Counted from the first letter of the stretch, positions 16,795-25,874 are shown. The stretch: 43,065 nt of DNA from Pseudomonadota bacterium (GCA_021777555.1 JAJYDK010000034.1:1-43065), one strand, 5' to 3'. Notes: generated by a model not told the origin, from the sequence alone. Made by a program: numbers and translations.

Positions 16795-18740
16795 CAGCTG
16801 CTGTCGGAGTCCGGCTCAATGCCATAAGGCATGACGGGTTCAGCAACTTTCAACATGCCCTCCGTGCTTTGCGAACCGCAGGTCAACCGACTCCGCACGA
16901 AGTGCTCCAACGCCTTGTCGGTGAAGTACACGTAGCAGCCTTTCATCCCCCGGGTCATCAGCGTTCGATACGTGTTCTTGATGATCAGCTCCGCCTTCCG
17001 CTTCGCCTTCGCGGGCTCGGTCTTCAACAGGCTCCTGTATCCGTTCAGTGACTTATCGTGTGAAGATCGCATCTCGGGCTGTGCGATCACCCGGCCGCCC
17101 CGGAAGACGAGATCGGGGCCCACGATCACCCCGATGTAGTCGACTTCCAAGCCCTGGCACGTATGTATGCAGCCGATCTCGTTTATGGATTCGGGTGCAA
17201 CCATCCAAAGACCCCCGTCCTTGGTCAGATTCCACCGCATGGCAAAGCCGTGCTCCGGGAATGCGACGTCCTGCACCGAGGGATCCTTGCGGCTGCGCCA
17301 GTCCCAGCAGTATCCCGCCACCATTCGGGCCTTGTTGCGGGTCTTGTTGCGCTCCACGATTTCGCGCCGCAGGTGTTCGGGAGATGCAAATATCCGAAAG
17401 TCGAACTCGCCGGGGTCGAGCTTGTCGTTGGCTGTCGGCCGGACTCCGAGAGTGTCGTCGAGCCAAGCCAGATAACCGTCCGATCCGCTACATCGAAACT
17501 GCGACGCAAGCTGTAACGTCGTCACCTGCGCCCCCGCTTCGCGCGCGAAGCGCTCGATCTCCATCCGGTCCCCGATATCCTTGAGCGTCACCCGCTGATC
17601 TTCGTCGAGAAAGAAAATTGAACACTTCGCCGACCCTATGAGTTCCTGGATCTGGTTGTTTCCCCGGTTGCCGTACAGACCGGATTTCTCGTTCAGTCGG
17701 TGCGCCTCGTCTACGATCAACGCATCGAACGTGTTCGCGTGCGTCTCCGTGAACGACCCCGATCCGGAGAACAGATTGGAGATCTGGGACTTTCGATGCG
17801 TTCCGACCAGGACGCTCTCGAATACCTTGCGCGGAGCAGCATTCTTGGTAACGTATCGGGCCACCAGCCGCCGTCCCGTCAGGGCGACCAGCAGGTTGAT
17901 TGCGACCACTGACTTGCCGGTGCCCGGACCGCCCTCGACGATCACGACCTGTTTCGAATGGGCGGCGGCCCGCGCCGCCAGGGACAACGCCGTTTCGTAG
18001 ATCACCTTCTGGTCGTCCACGAGAACGAACTCCGGCTTGCCGGCCAGCATGCCCTTGAGGCTTTCGACGAGCCCTTTCGAAGGCCGGATCCGGCCATTTT
18101 CGATCCGATACAGCAGCGATCTCCGGTCCCCGTACCGGACGTGTTGCTTCAAGAACGCCCGAAGCTTTGCCCGCTCTTCCTCTCCCTTCAGGAAAACCGG
18201 CGCCAGCACCACGTAATGCGCGTAAAAGGAATCCGTCAGCACCCCGTCTTCCGTATAGTTGTGCAGATACGCGCACGGATGAAGCGCCACCCCTCCCTCA
18301 TACACCGTCTCGTTGAAATTCCTGAGCAGCGATGCGTACGACCACGCTTGATAGGACGGATGACTGACGTCGGCCTGGCCATGCCCGAATCGGGTGCTGA
18401 CGATGCCGTCGCGATCCGTCTTGCGGGCGCTTTCCCACTGCTTGAGCTCGATGATGATGATCTGCTCGACGCGCTCACCGCTTTCTCCGGTGATGATGAC
18501 GTCGACCCGCTTCGAGGTTTGCGGAATGCCGTATTCGATGGCGACTCCGCAGTCCCCCGGGATCGCCTCGTCATGAAGGACCTTGGCCACGGCGAGGAGC
18601 GACTCCTTCCATGATCGCACCTCCGAGCGCGCCACGCTTCTACCGGTACGCGCCCTGAAGTCCCGCAGCACCAGGTCCTCGATGTCCTTGCTGAACGCGT
18701 CCTGGAGAAATCCCGCCTTGCTGTTCTGGTATACGATCAT
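16794..18740 (-). CDS. DUF2075 / Schlafen-group-3 helicase with N-terminal nuclease-like domain
   Basis: A 648-residue protein. Residues about 40-180 resemble a PD-(D/E)xK nuclease: Glu69, then KRVDVIITG with Asp80, and IIIIELKQW with Glu98 and Lys100. A P-loop helicase of the DUF2075 type follows: Walker A VEGGPGTGKSVVAINLL at 268, Walker B ALIVDEAHRLNE at 340, IFFLDEDQRVTL near 375, LASQFRCSGSDGYLAWLD, IHTCQGLEVDYIGVIVGPDL and TLMTRGMKGCYVYFTD near the end. Pfam calls this helicase SLFN-g3. The family is widespread and often accessory, with little experimental work that I know of. It is the middle gene of a three-gene operon, 9 nt after the MazG-like gene and overlapping the HNH gene. Confidence 0.85.
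   Translation of the reverse strand: MIVYQNSKAGFLQDAFSKDIEDLVLRDFRARTGRSVARSEVRSWKESLLAVAKVLHDEAIPGDCGVAIEYGIPQTSKRVDVIITGESGERVEQIIIIELKQWESARKTDRDGIVSTRFGHGQADVSHPSYQAWSYASLLRNFNETVYEGGVALHPCAYLHNYTEDGVLTDSFYAHYVVLAPVFLKGEEERAKLRAFLKQHVRYGDRRSLLYRIENGRIRPSKGLVESLKGMLAGKPEFVLVDDQKVIYETALSLAARAAAHSKQVVIVEGGPGTGKSVVAINLLVALTGRRLVARYVTKNAAPRKVFESVLVGTHRKSQISNLFSGSGSFTETHANTFDALIVDEAHRLNEKSGLYGNRGNNQIQELIGSAKCSIFFLDEDQRVTLKDIGDRMEIERFAREAGAQVTTLQLASQFRCSGSDGYLAWLDDTLGVRPTANDKLDPGEFDFRIFASPEHLRREIVERNKTRNKARMVAGYCWDWRSRKDPSVQDVAFPEHGFAMRWNLTKDGGLWMVAPESINEIGCIHTCQGLEVDYIGVIVGPDLVFRGGRVIAQPEMRSSHDKSLNGYRSLLKTEPAKAKRKAELIIKNTYRTLMTRGMKGCYVYFTDKALEHFVRSRLTCGSQSTEGMLKVAEPVMPYGIEPDSDSS
18228..18350 (-). 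repeat. Source copy of a 123-bp duplicated segment
   Basis: This part of the DUF2075 gene (codons about 131-171, containing AWSYASLLRNFNETVYEGG) recurs at 20472-20594 in the same orientation, without gaps. I count 12 differences in 123 bases by eye, about 90% identity. The intact gene is here; the other copy is a fragment. Confidence 0.9.
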
Positions 18741-18749
18741 GCCGGCAGC

Positions 18750-19148
18750 TCAGAGATCCGTATATTTCTTGCTGGTGCCCCGCGCCTTGTGTACCGGGTA
18801 CTTCAGTGCGTTGACCGCCATTTTGTCCACGGCCGCGGACACCAGGTCGATGTCAAGTCTGTCGGCCAGTCGGATCAGGTAGAGCAGCACGTCCGCAAGC
18901 TCCTCGCGCACCTTCGCTCGCTCGCCGGGTGGCAACGCGGCCGATTCCCGATCCGGCATCCATTGGAAGTGCTCGAGCAGCTCCGCCACCTCCACGCTGA
19001 GGGCGATAGCCAGGTTCTTCGGGAGATGGAACTGATCCCAGTCGCGCTCCGCCGCAAACTGGCGCAAGGCGCTACGCAGCGCCCCGAGGGAGTCCGATCG
19101 ACTGTGCGATCGCACTCGTTTCGAATCCGTCGCCTTTCGTTGTGCCAT
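18750..19148 (-). CDS. MazG-like nucleotide pyrophosphohydrolase
   Basis: A 132-residue all-alpha NTP pyrophosphohydrolase. The N-terminal 18 residues are basic and probably disordered. The core has FAAERDWDQFHLPKNLAIAL, the metal-binding helix SVEVAELLEHFQW (ExxE) and EELADVLLYLIRLADRLDID (ExxD), then the C-terminal NALKYPVHKARGTSKKYTDL. That ending is typical of the single-domain dCTPase/RS21-C6-like branch rather than of housekeeping MazG. These enzymes cut (d)NTPs to monophosphates and pyrophosphate. It is the first gene of the operon, 9 nt upstream of the helicase gene; a role in removing modified or free dNTPs during phage attack is inference. Confidence 0.88.
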   Translation of the reverse strand: MAQRKATDSKRVRSHSRSDSLGALRSALRQFAAERDWDQFHLPKNLAIALSVEVAELLEHFQWMPDRESAALPPGERAKVREELADVLLYLIRLADRLDIDLVSAAVDKMAVNALKYPVHKARGTSKKYTDL

Positions 19149-19318
19149 CTCGATCCTCTGATGTCAGTGCGCCAGTCAGTCGGTGATGGGCCGATGCAGG
19201 AATTTTTCCGACAAAATGCCGTCGCCGCCGATGAGCAGTGTACGCTTCACCCTGAACGCCGCCGCGAAGGCCGCCGCTCCGGGATGTGCCCGCGGCGCCC
19301 GGGATCGTCGCCGCCAGA

Positions 19319-20005
19319 TTACGCGGTGACATTCGTACGCACGCGCATCCGCGACACCTGTAAGGCGACCTCGGTAATCATCAGGGGCACGGTCCAATTG
19401 ACCCATGTGCTCAGATCGTTGAGCGCCACGGCGCCGATCAACGGCTCGAGAAAGGACATGTCCTCGATGACCCGCACGATCACCAGTCCCGCATAGGCGA
19501 GCACGAACGCGCGAAGCATCCACTCCCGGTGAACCTGGATATTCCCTGTGCGGATCGCGTAATACGCAATGGATGCCGATACGAGGAAGAAGAAGGCGTT
19601 GAAAAACAGCCCAACTCCATAGACGACATCCCCCTCGACCGGGTGCAATCCCATGTACATCGCGGTGGCGGCAACGACGCAGGCCGTCGAGAGAAATACA
19701 TAGCCGCTCCATCGGTGCACTGTCGCGTGACGTCGACGCAGCCACGATGAGAACTGCAGGGGGCCGGAGGTGATCATCAACATAGCCAGCGCAATGTGCG
19801 AGCGGATCACCCAGCGCTCGGGCCAGAAGTGCTTGAAACTGACGGGCGTGTAGTCGAAGAGGTAGTGAAGCGCGTCCCGGTGCACGTAGTAGCCGATTGC
19901 GCCGACGATGGCAGACCACCAGAGGATTGCAAGGGTCGATCCGAAGGACCTTGTGCGTCTGTTTGCCGCGCCTGGAGCGAGCACGGAGTCAGCGGAGTGC
20001 GACAT
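19319..20005 (-). CDS. DUF2306 multipass membrane protein
   Basis: A 228-residue membrane protein with about six helices (for example LAILWWSAIVGAIGYYVHRD, IALAMLMITSGPLQFSSWLR, VFLSTACVVAATAMYMGLH and VGLFFNAFFFLVSASIAYYA). The pattern HRWSGYVF after a GPLQF loop, followed by a helix with HREWMLRAFVLAYAGLVIVR, is typical of DUF2306 proteins. The conserved histidines could bind heme or metal, but no function is established. It is on the same strand as the defence operon and about 170 nt upstream of it; there is no sign they act together. Confidence 0.75.
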   Translation of the reverse strand: MSHSADSVLAPGAANRRTRSFGSTLAILWWSAIVGAIGYYVHRDALHYLFDYTPVSFKHFWPERWVIRSHIALAMLMITSGPLQFSSWLRRRHATVHRWSGYVFLSTACVVAATAMYMGLHPVEGDVVYGVGLFFNAFFFLVSASIAYYAIRTGNIQVHREWMLRAFVLAYAGLVIVRVIEDMSFLEPLIGAVALNDLSTWVNWTVPLMITEVALQVSRMRVRTNVTA

Positions 20006-20314
20006 GATGTTAGCTTTCCGGAGCTGTCGTCATTCTCAATCAGGGCCCAGTTCCAACGCTCCAATCCCGCGAAGCGTGCGCGAGCGCGACGGGCAGCTCG
20101 GCAAGCAGATCATTCCCTTGGCGACGGGTATTGGCAAGCGATGGACGTACTCGGGCGCTGCGTCTCGAGGCGCGGCCGAAATCGAGCCCGGGAGGACATG
20201 CGCTGTCGAGCCAATATTCGATTCCGTCCGGCAATCCGCGTCTTGCCTGCCGCGTGATCCTACTCCAGATAGTCCAGGAGCGCACCCGCCGTCCGGGGCG
20301 GTGCTGAGAGTGGC

Positions 20315-20440
20315 AAACCCTTCCGGGATCGGCAACTGCGCGGCTTTGTTGCGCGCGTTGTTGAGGATGCAGGTCAGGTACGTCATTGGATTGACTGAAT
20401 TCGCCTTGCATGATTCAACGGGTGAATAGTAGATCGCCGC
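20315..20440 (-). mobile_element. IS66-family transposase C-terminal remnant
   Basis: A minus-strand frame reads AAIYYSPVESCKANSVNPMT then YLTCILNNARNKAAQLPIPE. This strongly resembles the end of IS66-type transposases, where a segment like YSLIESCKxNxINPxxYLxxVL closes the protein. Nothing before or after it resembles the rest of a transposase, and no terminal inverted repeats are visible, so only about 40 codons remain. The assignment is from remembered family pattern. Confidence 0.5.
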
Positions 20441-20471
20441 GACGTGCCGGGCCCGCGGGGAACCCACAAGA

Positions 20472-20594
20472 GGAGTCCGTCAGCGCCCCGTCTTGCGTGT
20501 AGTTGGGCCGATACGCGCACGGATGAATCGCCATTCCTCCCTCATACACCGTCTCGTTGAAATTTCTGAGCAGCGACGCGTACGACCACGCGTG
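20472..20594 (-). repeat. Partial duplicate of the DUF2075 helicase gene (fragment)
   Basis: This 123-bp segment matches 18228-18350 in the same orientation with about 12 mismatches and no gap. In the helicase frame it still reads HAWSYASLLRNFNETVYEGG followed by MAIHPCAYRPNYTQDGALTD, but there is no homologous coding sequence on either side. It is a gene scrap, probably left from a second, related helicase gene or a partial duplication. Confidence 0.85.
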
Positions 20595-20730
20595 CCGCTT
20601 CGGACTCGATTCCCTGGGTTCGCGCCACCTCCCCCCCCGCTCCGCGAAGACGGGAGCGCTGATGCAAGCCCCGCCCTGGCGCCCAGGGCGAATTGAGACA
20701 CTGATCGGTCGCGACGCCGCTCTCGGCGGT

Positions 20731-22863
20731 CTAGCGCAGCTCGTTCTCGAAGAAGATGAGCTCCATGGCCGCGTTGCCCACACGTTGGGCGAAGGAGGCA
20801 CCGATCCCTCCATGGCCCTCGCTGCGGCGCGTCACCAACAGCACGGGCCGGCGGGACACCGTCGCCGCCTGAAGCGCCGCCGCGAATTTGCGCGCCTGCC
20901 AGGGAGCGACGCGCGGATCGTTCTCACCCGTCTCGAGCAGCACCGCCGGATAGCGCGTGCGGGCACGCACGTTGTAGTAGGGCGAATAGGCGTAGAGCGC
21001 ACGGAACTGCGCGGCGTTCGCCACGCTCCCGTATTCCGTCTCGTTGTACCGGCCATTCGGGAACAGCTGGTGGCGCAGCATGTCGTAGATGCCGACGAAG
21101 CTCACGACCGCCCGATAGAGATGGGGGTGCTGCGTCAGCTCGGCACCCATCAACAGGCCGCCATTGCTGCCGCCGACGATGCCGAGATGCGCCGGAGAAG
21201 TCCAGCCGGCGGAAATCAACGCGTGCGCTGCCGCTGCGAAGTCATCGAAGACGTTCTGTTTCCGGGTGAGCATCCCCTGGCGGTGCCACGATTCCCCGAA
21301 CTCGTCACCGCCGCGGATGTTCGCAACGGCGTAGACGCCTCCGTGCTCCAGCCACGCGAGCTCCGTTCCGATGAAATGCGGCGCGACCGGGATGTCGAAG
21401 CCGCCGTAGGCCGTCAGGATGAGCGGTGTGTCAGGACTGCGCTTCGTCGAGGCGAGCGCCAGCACCGTCACCGGTATGCGCGCCCCGTCCTTCGAGAGGG
21501 CGGTGAGCCGGTAGGTGCGCACATTCGCGTAGCCCCGATCGGGCGGACGCACTTCGAACACGGTCCGCAGCGAGCCGCCGCGGCTGTCGTAGAGCGCCCA
21601 TCGGCTCGGGATCGTCCAGCCGGAATAGGCGATGAGCGCCTCGGGTGCGCTCGCATCGGAGGCGATGGCGCCGATGCCGATCCCGGTGCGCGGCAGCGGA
21701 ACCCGGCGCACGAACCGCCCCGCACGCGTGTACTCATCGACCCGCCAGTCCGGCCCCCAGAGTCTGGTGACGAGAAACCCGCCCTTGATCGGCGCGACGT
21801 CCTGCATCACCCAGTTCGGCGCCTCCTTCACCAGCGTCCTCACCGTCCCGTCGGGACTGACCGCCACGATGCGCCCATGATCACTCTTGCCGAAGGCGAC
21901 GAGCAGCAGCTGGTTACCCTCGAACGCCGCCGCTTCCACGCCTTCGCCAGGGCCAAACACTCGGCGCCAGGCCGTGCCATTGCGCAGATACACCCGGTAC
22001 GGCACTCCGTCGCCGAACTGCACGAGCGCCGCGGCGAGCCGCCCGCCCGGTGAGCTGAGCAGCCGGTACTCCGCCACGGGCGAGAGGCCCTGGCCAAATT
22101 CGGGGCGATCGCTCGACTGGGGCGTGCCGAGTCGGTGATGGTAGAGCGATATGCCGTAGGGCGACCCTGCGGGGAGCCTGGCGTAGGTGAAGCCGCGCCC
22201 GTCCGGGTCCCATGCGAGCGCCGAGGGGGTCGTCCCGCCCCCGGCGTCCACGAGCGCATCGGGCAGCAGCTTGCCCGTGCGGACGCTCACCACGCGAATG
22301 GTCGTCGCTTCACTGCCGTTGAGCGAGGTGCCGAAGGCGACGTAGCGACCCGAGGGCGCGGGCCAGAATCGCCCGATGGCGACATGCCCGCCCGACGGGT
22401 TGGTGTTGACGAGCACACGCTGCGGACCTCGAGGCCAGGGCTGCGAGACCAGCACCGCCTGCGCCTGCGGCGGCCGCTCGCGCAGGTAGAACAGCGTCCC
22501 GTGGACGAGCTTCGGCGCATACCGCTGAGGCGTCGTGATCGCGAGCTCCCGCACCCGCCTCGAGACCGCCGCCGCACCGGAATACCGGCCGAGCACCCGG
22601 TCCGCATAGGCGTTTTGCGCCGCGATCCACGCCTGAACCTTCGGGCTGCGCGCTTGCTCGAGCCAGCGATAGGGGTCGTGGACCCTGACACCCTGCATCA
22701 CCGAAACGGTGGAGTCGCGAGGTGTCGGCGGGGGATGCGCGGCCGCCATGCCGGCCAGCAGCCAGGGCGCTGCGGCCAGAGCGACCCCACGCGCGAGGAT
22801 ACCGGGGGCTGCGCGCTCCCCGTCAAGTCCACGGGCTGTCGTGGCTCGCGATTGCCGCCTCAT
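20731..22863 (-). CDS. Secreted prolyl oligopeptidase family (S9) serine peptidase
   Basis: A 710-residue enzyme with a signal peptide (basic start, then ILARGVALAAAPWLLAGMAA ending in AHP). The beta-propeller region starts at VHDPYRWLEQARSPKVQAWI, typical of S9A. The alpha/beta-hydrolase domain has the nucleophile in VGGSNGGLLMG, the acid in LLETGENDPRVAPWQARKF and the histidine in RSEGHGG, so the triad is complete. It should cut short proline-containing peptides in the periplasm or outside. I chose the ATG at 22863 because GAGGAG lies just upstream. It is divergent from acs. Confidence 0.9.
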   Translation of the reverse strand: MRRQSRATTARGLDGERAAPGILARGVALAAAPWLLAGMAAAHPPPTPRDSTVSVMQGVRVHDPYRWLEQARSPKVQAWIAAQNAYADRVLGRYSGAAAVSRRVRELAITTPQRYAPKLVHGTLFYLRERPPQAQAVLVSQPWPRGPQRVLVNTNPSGGHVAIGRFWPAPSGRYVAFGTSLNGSEATTIRVVSVRTGKLLPDALVDAGGGTTPSALAWDPDGRGFTYARLPAGSPYGISLYHHRLGTPQSSDRPEFGQGLSPVAEYRLLSSPGGRLAAALVQFGDGVPYRVYLRNGTAWRRVFGPGEGVEAAAFEGNQLLLVAFGKSDHGRIVAVSPDGTVRTLVKEAPNWVMQDVAPIKGGFLVTRLWGPDWRVDEYTRAGRFVRRVPLPRTGIGIGAIASDASAPEALIAYSGWTIPSRWALYDSRGGSLRTVFEVRPPDRGYANVRTYRLTALSKDGARIPVTVLALASTKRSPDTPLILTAYGGFDIPVAPHFIGTELAWLEHGGVYAVANIRGGDEFGESWHRQGMLTRKQNVFDDFAAAAHALISAGWTSPAHLGIVGGSNGGLLMGAELTQHPHLYRAVVSFVGIYDMLRHQLFPNGRYNETEYGSVANAAQFRALYAYSPYYNVRARTRYPAVLLETGENDPRVAPWQARKFAAALQAATVSRRPVLLVTRRSEGHGGIGASFAQRVGNAAMELIFFENELR

Positions 22864-23132
22864 CGGTGACTCCTCGGTCCGAGTTCGAACGGCGGCCCGG
22901 GAGGCACGCAACGCGTCTCACCCTCGGCGCCGATGCGCCGGCATTCTACGCTGCGCGCCTTGAAGCTCCAACTGAGCCTCGGGCGCCCTTCGGGCGGCCC
23001 CAGTATGCGCAGGCGCGGCCGCCTGCCGTAAGATGGCGGCACGTGATGCGACACCCGGTTGCGGCGCGCCGCGGTCCGCCGGCAGCCCCGCCCGGAGTGT
23101 TCCGATCAGGCTTCGCACGCGGAGTGAGCGAC

Positions 23133-25178
23133 ATGAGCAAGATCGATGTTGTAGCCGATGGAGCGATCATCGCCGCGCACTGGCGCGAGGAGAACCACAT
23201 CCCTCCGCCGTCACGATTCGTCGGCCAGGCCTACCTGACGGATGCGGCCGTTTTCGAGCGGTTCTCGGAGGAGAATTTCCCGGAATGCTTCCGGGAGTAC
23301 GCCGACCTTCTCGACTGGAAACAATACTGGCACACGACCCTCGACAGCTCCCGCCCGCCGTTTTTCAAATGGTTCGTGGGCGGCAAGCTCAACGCCTGCC
23401 ACAACTGCGTCGACCGGCACCTGGCGAGCCATCGCAACAAGACGGCCTTCTACTTCGTGCCCGAGCAGGAGGGCGAGCCGATCATCGCGCTCACGTACCA
23501 ACAGCTGTACCGGCGCGTCAACGAAGTGGCGGCGATGCTGCGGGACTTCTGCGGACTCAAGCGCGGCGACCGCGTCACGCTGCATCTGCCGATGACGCTC
23601 GAGCTGCCGATCACGATGCTCGCCTGCGCCCGGCTGGGCGTGATTCATTCGCAGGTGTTCAGCGGCTTCTCCGCCTCCGCTTGCGCGCACCGCATCGTCG
23701 ATTCCGCAAGCCGCGTGCTCATCACGATGGATGCATACCACCGCGGAGGCAAGCTGCTCGATCACGGCAAGAAGGCCGCGCCGACGGTCGCCGAAGCGGC
23801 CAAGGAGGGCGTGGAGGTCGAAAAGGTGCTCTTCTGGCGCCGATACCCCGGACAGTACCGGAGCGAGGCGCCGATGCTGAAGCAGCGGGACTTCTTCGTC
23901 GATGAGGCGCTGGCCGAGTACCGGGGCAAGGAAGTGGCGCCCGAGATCATGGACGCCAACGACACCCTGTTCCTGATGTACACCTCGGGCACCACGGGCA
24001 AGCCGAAGGCGGCCCAGCATTCGACCGGCGGCTACCTCGCCTACGTCGCCGGCACCTCCAAGTACATCGAGGACCTCCACCCGGAAGATGTCTACTGGTG
24101 CATGGCCGACGTCGGCTGGATCACGGGACATTCGTACATCGTGTACGGACCGCTCGCGCTGGCGGCGACCTCGGTGATCTACGAGGGGGTGCCCACCTTC
24201 CCGGATGCCGGACGCCTGTGGCGCATCGCCGAGGAGCTCGGTGTCAACATTTTCCACACCTCGCCGACGGCGATCCGCGCCCTGCGCCGCGCCGGACCCG
24301 ACACCCCGGCCAAGTACAACCACCGCTTCAAGCACATGACGACGGTGGGCGAGCCGATCGAGCCGGAGGCCTGGCGGTGGTATTGGGAGATGGTCGGAAA
24401 ACAGCAGGCGGTGATCGTCGACACCTGGTGGCAGACCGAGACGGGCGGACACCTGTGCGCGACCGTCCCCGGCATTCATCCGATGAAGCCCGGGTCCGCA
24501 GGACCCGGCGTACCGGGGATCTACCCGGCGATCTTCGACGAGAACGGCTTGCTGATCCCGCGGGGGAGCCCCGTGGCGGGCAATATCTGCATCCGCAATC
24601 CCTGGCCCGGCCGCATGCTCACCATCTGGGGCGATGACGACCGCTTCGTCAAGACCTACTACTCGCGCTATTGCAAGCCGGACAGCACGGACTGGCGCGA
24701 CTGGCCCTACTTCACCGGCGATGGCGCGCTACAGGCCAGCGACGGCTACATCCGCATCCTGGGCCGCATCGATGACGTGATCAATGTGGCGGGTCACCGG
24801 CTCGGCACCAAGGAGTTGGAGGCAGCGTGCCTCACCGTGCCGGAGGTGGCCGAGGCGGCGGTGGTCGCCGTGCCGGATGAGATCAAGGGCGCGATGCCGG
24901 ATGTCTACGTGTCGCTCCAGCCGGGCGTGTCGGCGGACGATGGAGTGAGCCGCAACATCGCGGCCGCCATCATCGATCAGATCGGCCCGATCGCGCGCCC
25001 ACGCTTCATCTGGCTGGTGCCGGATCTGCCGAAGACCCGTTCGGGCAAGATCATGCGCCGGGTACTGACGGCGATCTCCACCGGTCGCGACCCCGGCGAT
25101 GTGACGACGCTCGCCAACCCGGAGGTGGTCGAGGAGCTGCGCACACTGGTGGCGGAGAAAGTCACCGGCGTCGGCTAG
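23133..25178 (+). CDS. acs: Acetyl-CoA synthetase (acetate-CoA ligase)
   Basis: A 681-residue AMP-forming ligase that activates acetate to acetyl-CoA. Motifs in order: KWFVGGKLNACHNCVDRHL near the start, the P-loop LMYTSGTTGKPKA, WCMADVGWITGHSYIVYGPL, VDTWWQTETGGHL (the second tryptophan marks a small acyl pocket, favouring acetate), YFTGDGA, GRIDDVINVAGHRLGTKELE, and the C-terminal TRSGKIMRRVL with the lysine that is acetylation-controlled in relatives. The N-terminus is somewhat longer and less typical than in E. coli Acs. I take the ATG at 23133, with GGAG 9 nt upstream; the open frame extends back but is not coding-like. An 18-bp perfect palindrome straddles the stop codon (25168-25185). 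Confidence 0.93.
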   Translation: MSKIDVVADGAIIAAHWREENHIPPPSRFVGQAYLTDAAVFERFSEENFPECFREYADLLDWKQYWHTTLDSSRPPFFKWFVGGKLNACHNCVDRHLASHRNKTAFYFVPEQEGEPIIALTYQQLYRRVNEVAAMLRDFCGLKRGDRVTLHLPMTLELPITMLACARLGVIHSQVFSGFSASACAHRIVDSASRVLITMDAYHRGGKLLDHGKKAAPTVAEAAKEGVEVEKVLFWRRYPGQYRSEAPMLKQRDFFVDEALAEYRGKEVAPEIMDANDTLFLMYTSGTTGKPKAAQHSTGGYLAYVAGTSKYIEDLHPEDVYWCMADVGWITGHSYIVYGPLALAATSVIYEGVPTFPDAGRLWRIAEELGVNIFHTSPTAIRALRRAGPDTPAKYNHRFKHMTTVGEPIEPEAWRWYWEMVGKQQAVIVDTWWQTETGGHLCATVPGIHPMKPGSAGPGVPGIYPAIFDENGLLIPRGSPVAGNICIRNPWPGRMLTIWGDDDRFVKTYYSRYCKPDSTDWRDWPYFTGDGALQASDGYIRILGRIDDVINVAGHRLGTKELEAACLTVPEVAEAAVVAVPDEIKGAMPDVYVSLQPGVSADDGVSRNIAAAIIDQIGPIARPRFIWLVPDLPKTRSGKIMRRVLTAISTGRDPGDVTTLANPEVVEELRTLVAEKVTGVG

Positions 25179-25190
25179 CCGACGCGCCGG

Positions 25191-25217
25191 AAACGCCCGC
25201 GCGGCGGGGAGCGGGCG
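25191..25217 (-). terminator. Possible rpmE terminator
   Basis: On the minus strand, 8 nt after the rpmE stop, a 7-bp GC stem (CGCCCGC / GCGGGCG) with a 10-nt loop is followed by TTT. The U-run is short, so this is a weak candidate. Together with the palindrome at the acs stop it separates the two convergent genes. Confidence 0.4.
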
Positions 25218-25224
25218 CTGCGCG

Positions 25225-25446
25225 CTACTTGGCAGCGCCAGCGGTGGCCACGCCGTACTTCTTGCGGAACTTGTCCACGCGGCCGGCGGTGTCGACGATC
25301 TTCTGCTTGCCGGTGTAGAACGGGTGGCAGTTCGAGCACACCTCGACCTGCAGATCGTGCCCCAGCGTGGACTTCGTCTGGAACGAATTGCCGCAAGTGC
25401 AGGTGACCGCGATCTCTTTGTACTCGGGATGGATGTCGGCTTTCAT
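25225..25446 (-). CDS. rpmE: Ribosomal protein L31 (zinc-binding type)
   Basis: A 73-residue L31 of the C+ type. It has [40 protein letters not shown] and [20 protein letters not shown]. The cysteines of CTCG and CSNC form the zinc site that in many bacteria lets L31 serve as a zinc store, with a zinc-free paralogue used under starvation; no paralogue is in this window. The first ATG of the motif is used; the frame is open upstream but has no coding character. Confidence 0.96.
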   Translation of the reverse strand: MKADIHPEYKEIAVTCTCGNSFQTKSTLGHDLQVEVCSNCHPFYTGKQKIVDTAGRVDKFRKKYGVATAGAAK

Positions 25447-25670
25447 GGGAAGGCTCGGGCGGCCCTCCCGTGCGCGTGAGGCGCAGCGGTCCGGCCTGGA
25501 GTGCCCTGGTTTGGAAAAAAGGGCGCGAAGTGTAGCCCTACTCGCCGTCTTCCTCAAGCACCTTGAGGACTCTTGCACCGTCCTCGCTCGAGCTGCTAGC
25601 GCGAGTGCCCACGGAAGGCGAGAAGGGACTCCGGCGAGGGCTCGTACGGCTTGCCGCAGGCCGTCAGGCA

Positions 25671-25693
25671 TTATCCACAAAAGCTGTGGATAA
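25671..25693. promoter_or_regulatory. Pair of inverted perfect DnaA-box matches
   Basis: TTATCCACA at 25671-25679 and its exact reverse complement TGTGGATAA at 25685-25693, separated by five bases. Both match the strict proteobacterial DnaA-box consensus TTATNCACA. A third match, TGTGAATAA, lies at 25875-25883, and a weaker one (TGTGGAATA) at 25697-25705. Function is unproven. Confidence 0.6.
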
Positions 25694-25874
25694 CTCTGTG
25701 GAATACTCCAGGTAGGGTCATGCGATTTGGCGGCCATATTGCGGTTTTGTTGCAATGACGAAAAAATGACCACCCCATTACTACCTTGATCATCAATGGG
25801 TTACGCGTACCTCATGGAGCAACTTGGCTGGTTTGGGAGCTAATTCACTCATTTCCCAAAGAGGCCCGGAGCGC

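Larger units (their letters stand above)
20006..20730. other. Degenerate stretch with mobile-element and gene debris
   Basis: About 725 bases with no intact gene. It contains a short IS66-like transposase relic and a partial copy of the DUF2075 gene, described separately. The rest has no readable motif. It marks the edge of the accessory island next to the S9 peptidase gene. Confidence 0.6.

Noticed and set aside
25168-25185. 18-bp perfect palindrome over the acs stop codon as an attachment site or operator
   Set aside because: It lies partly in coding sequence at the end of acs and next to a terminator-like hairpin; a 3'-end RNA structure is the simpler reading, and there are no integrase genes near it.
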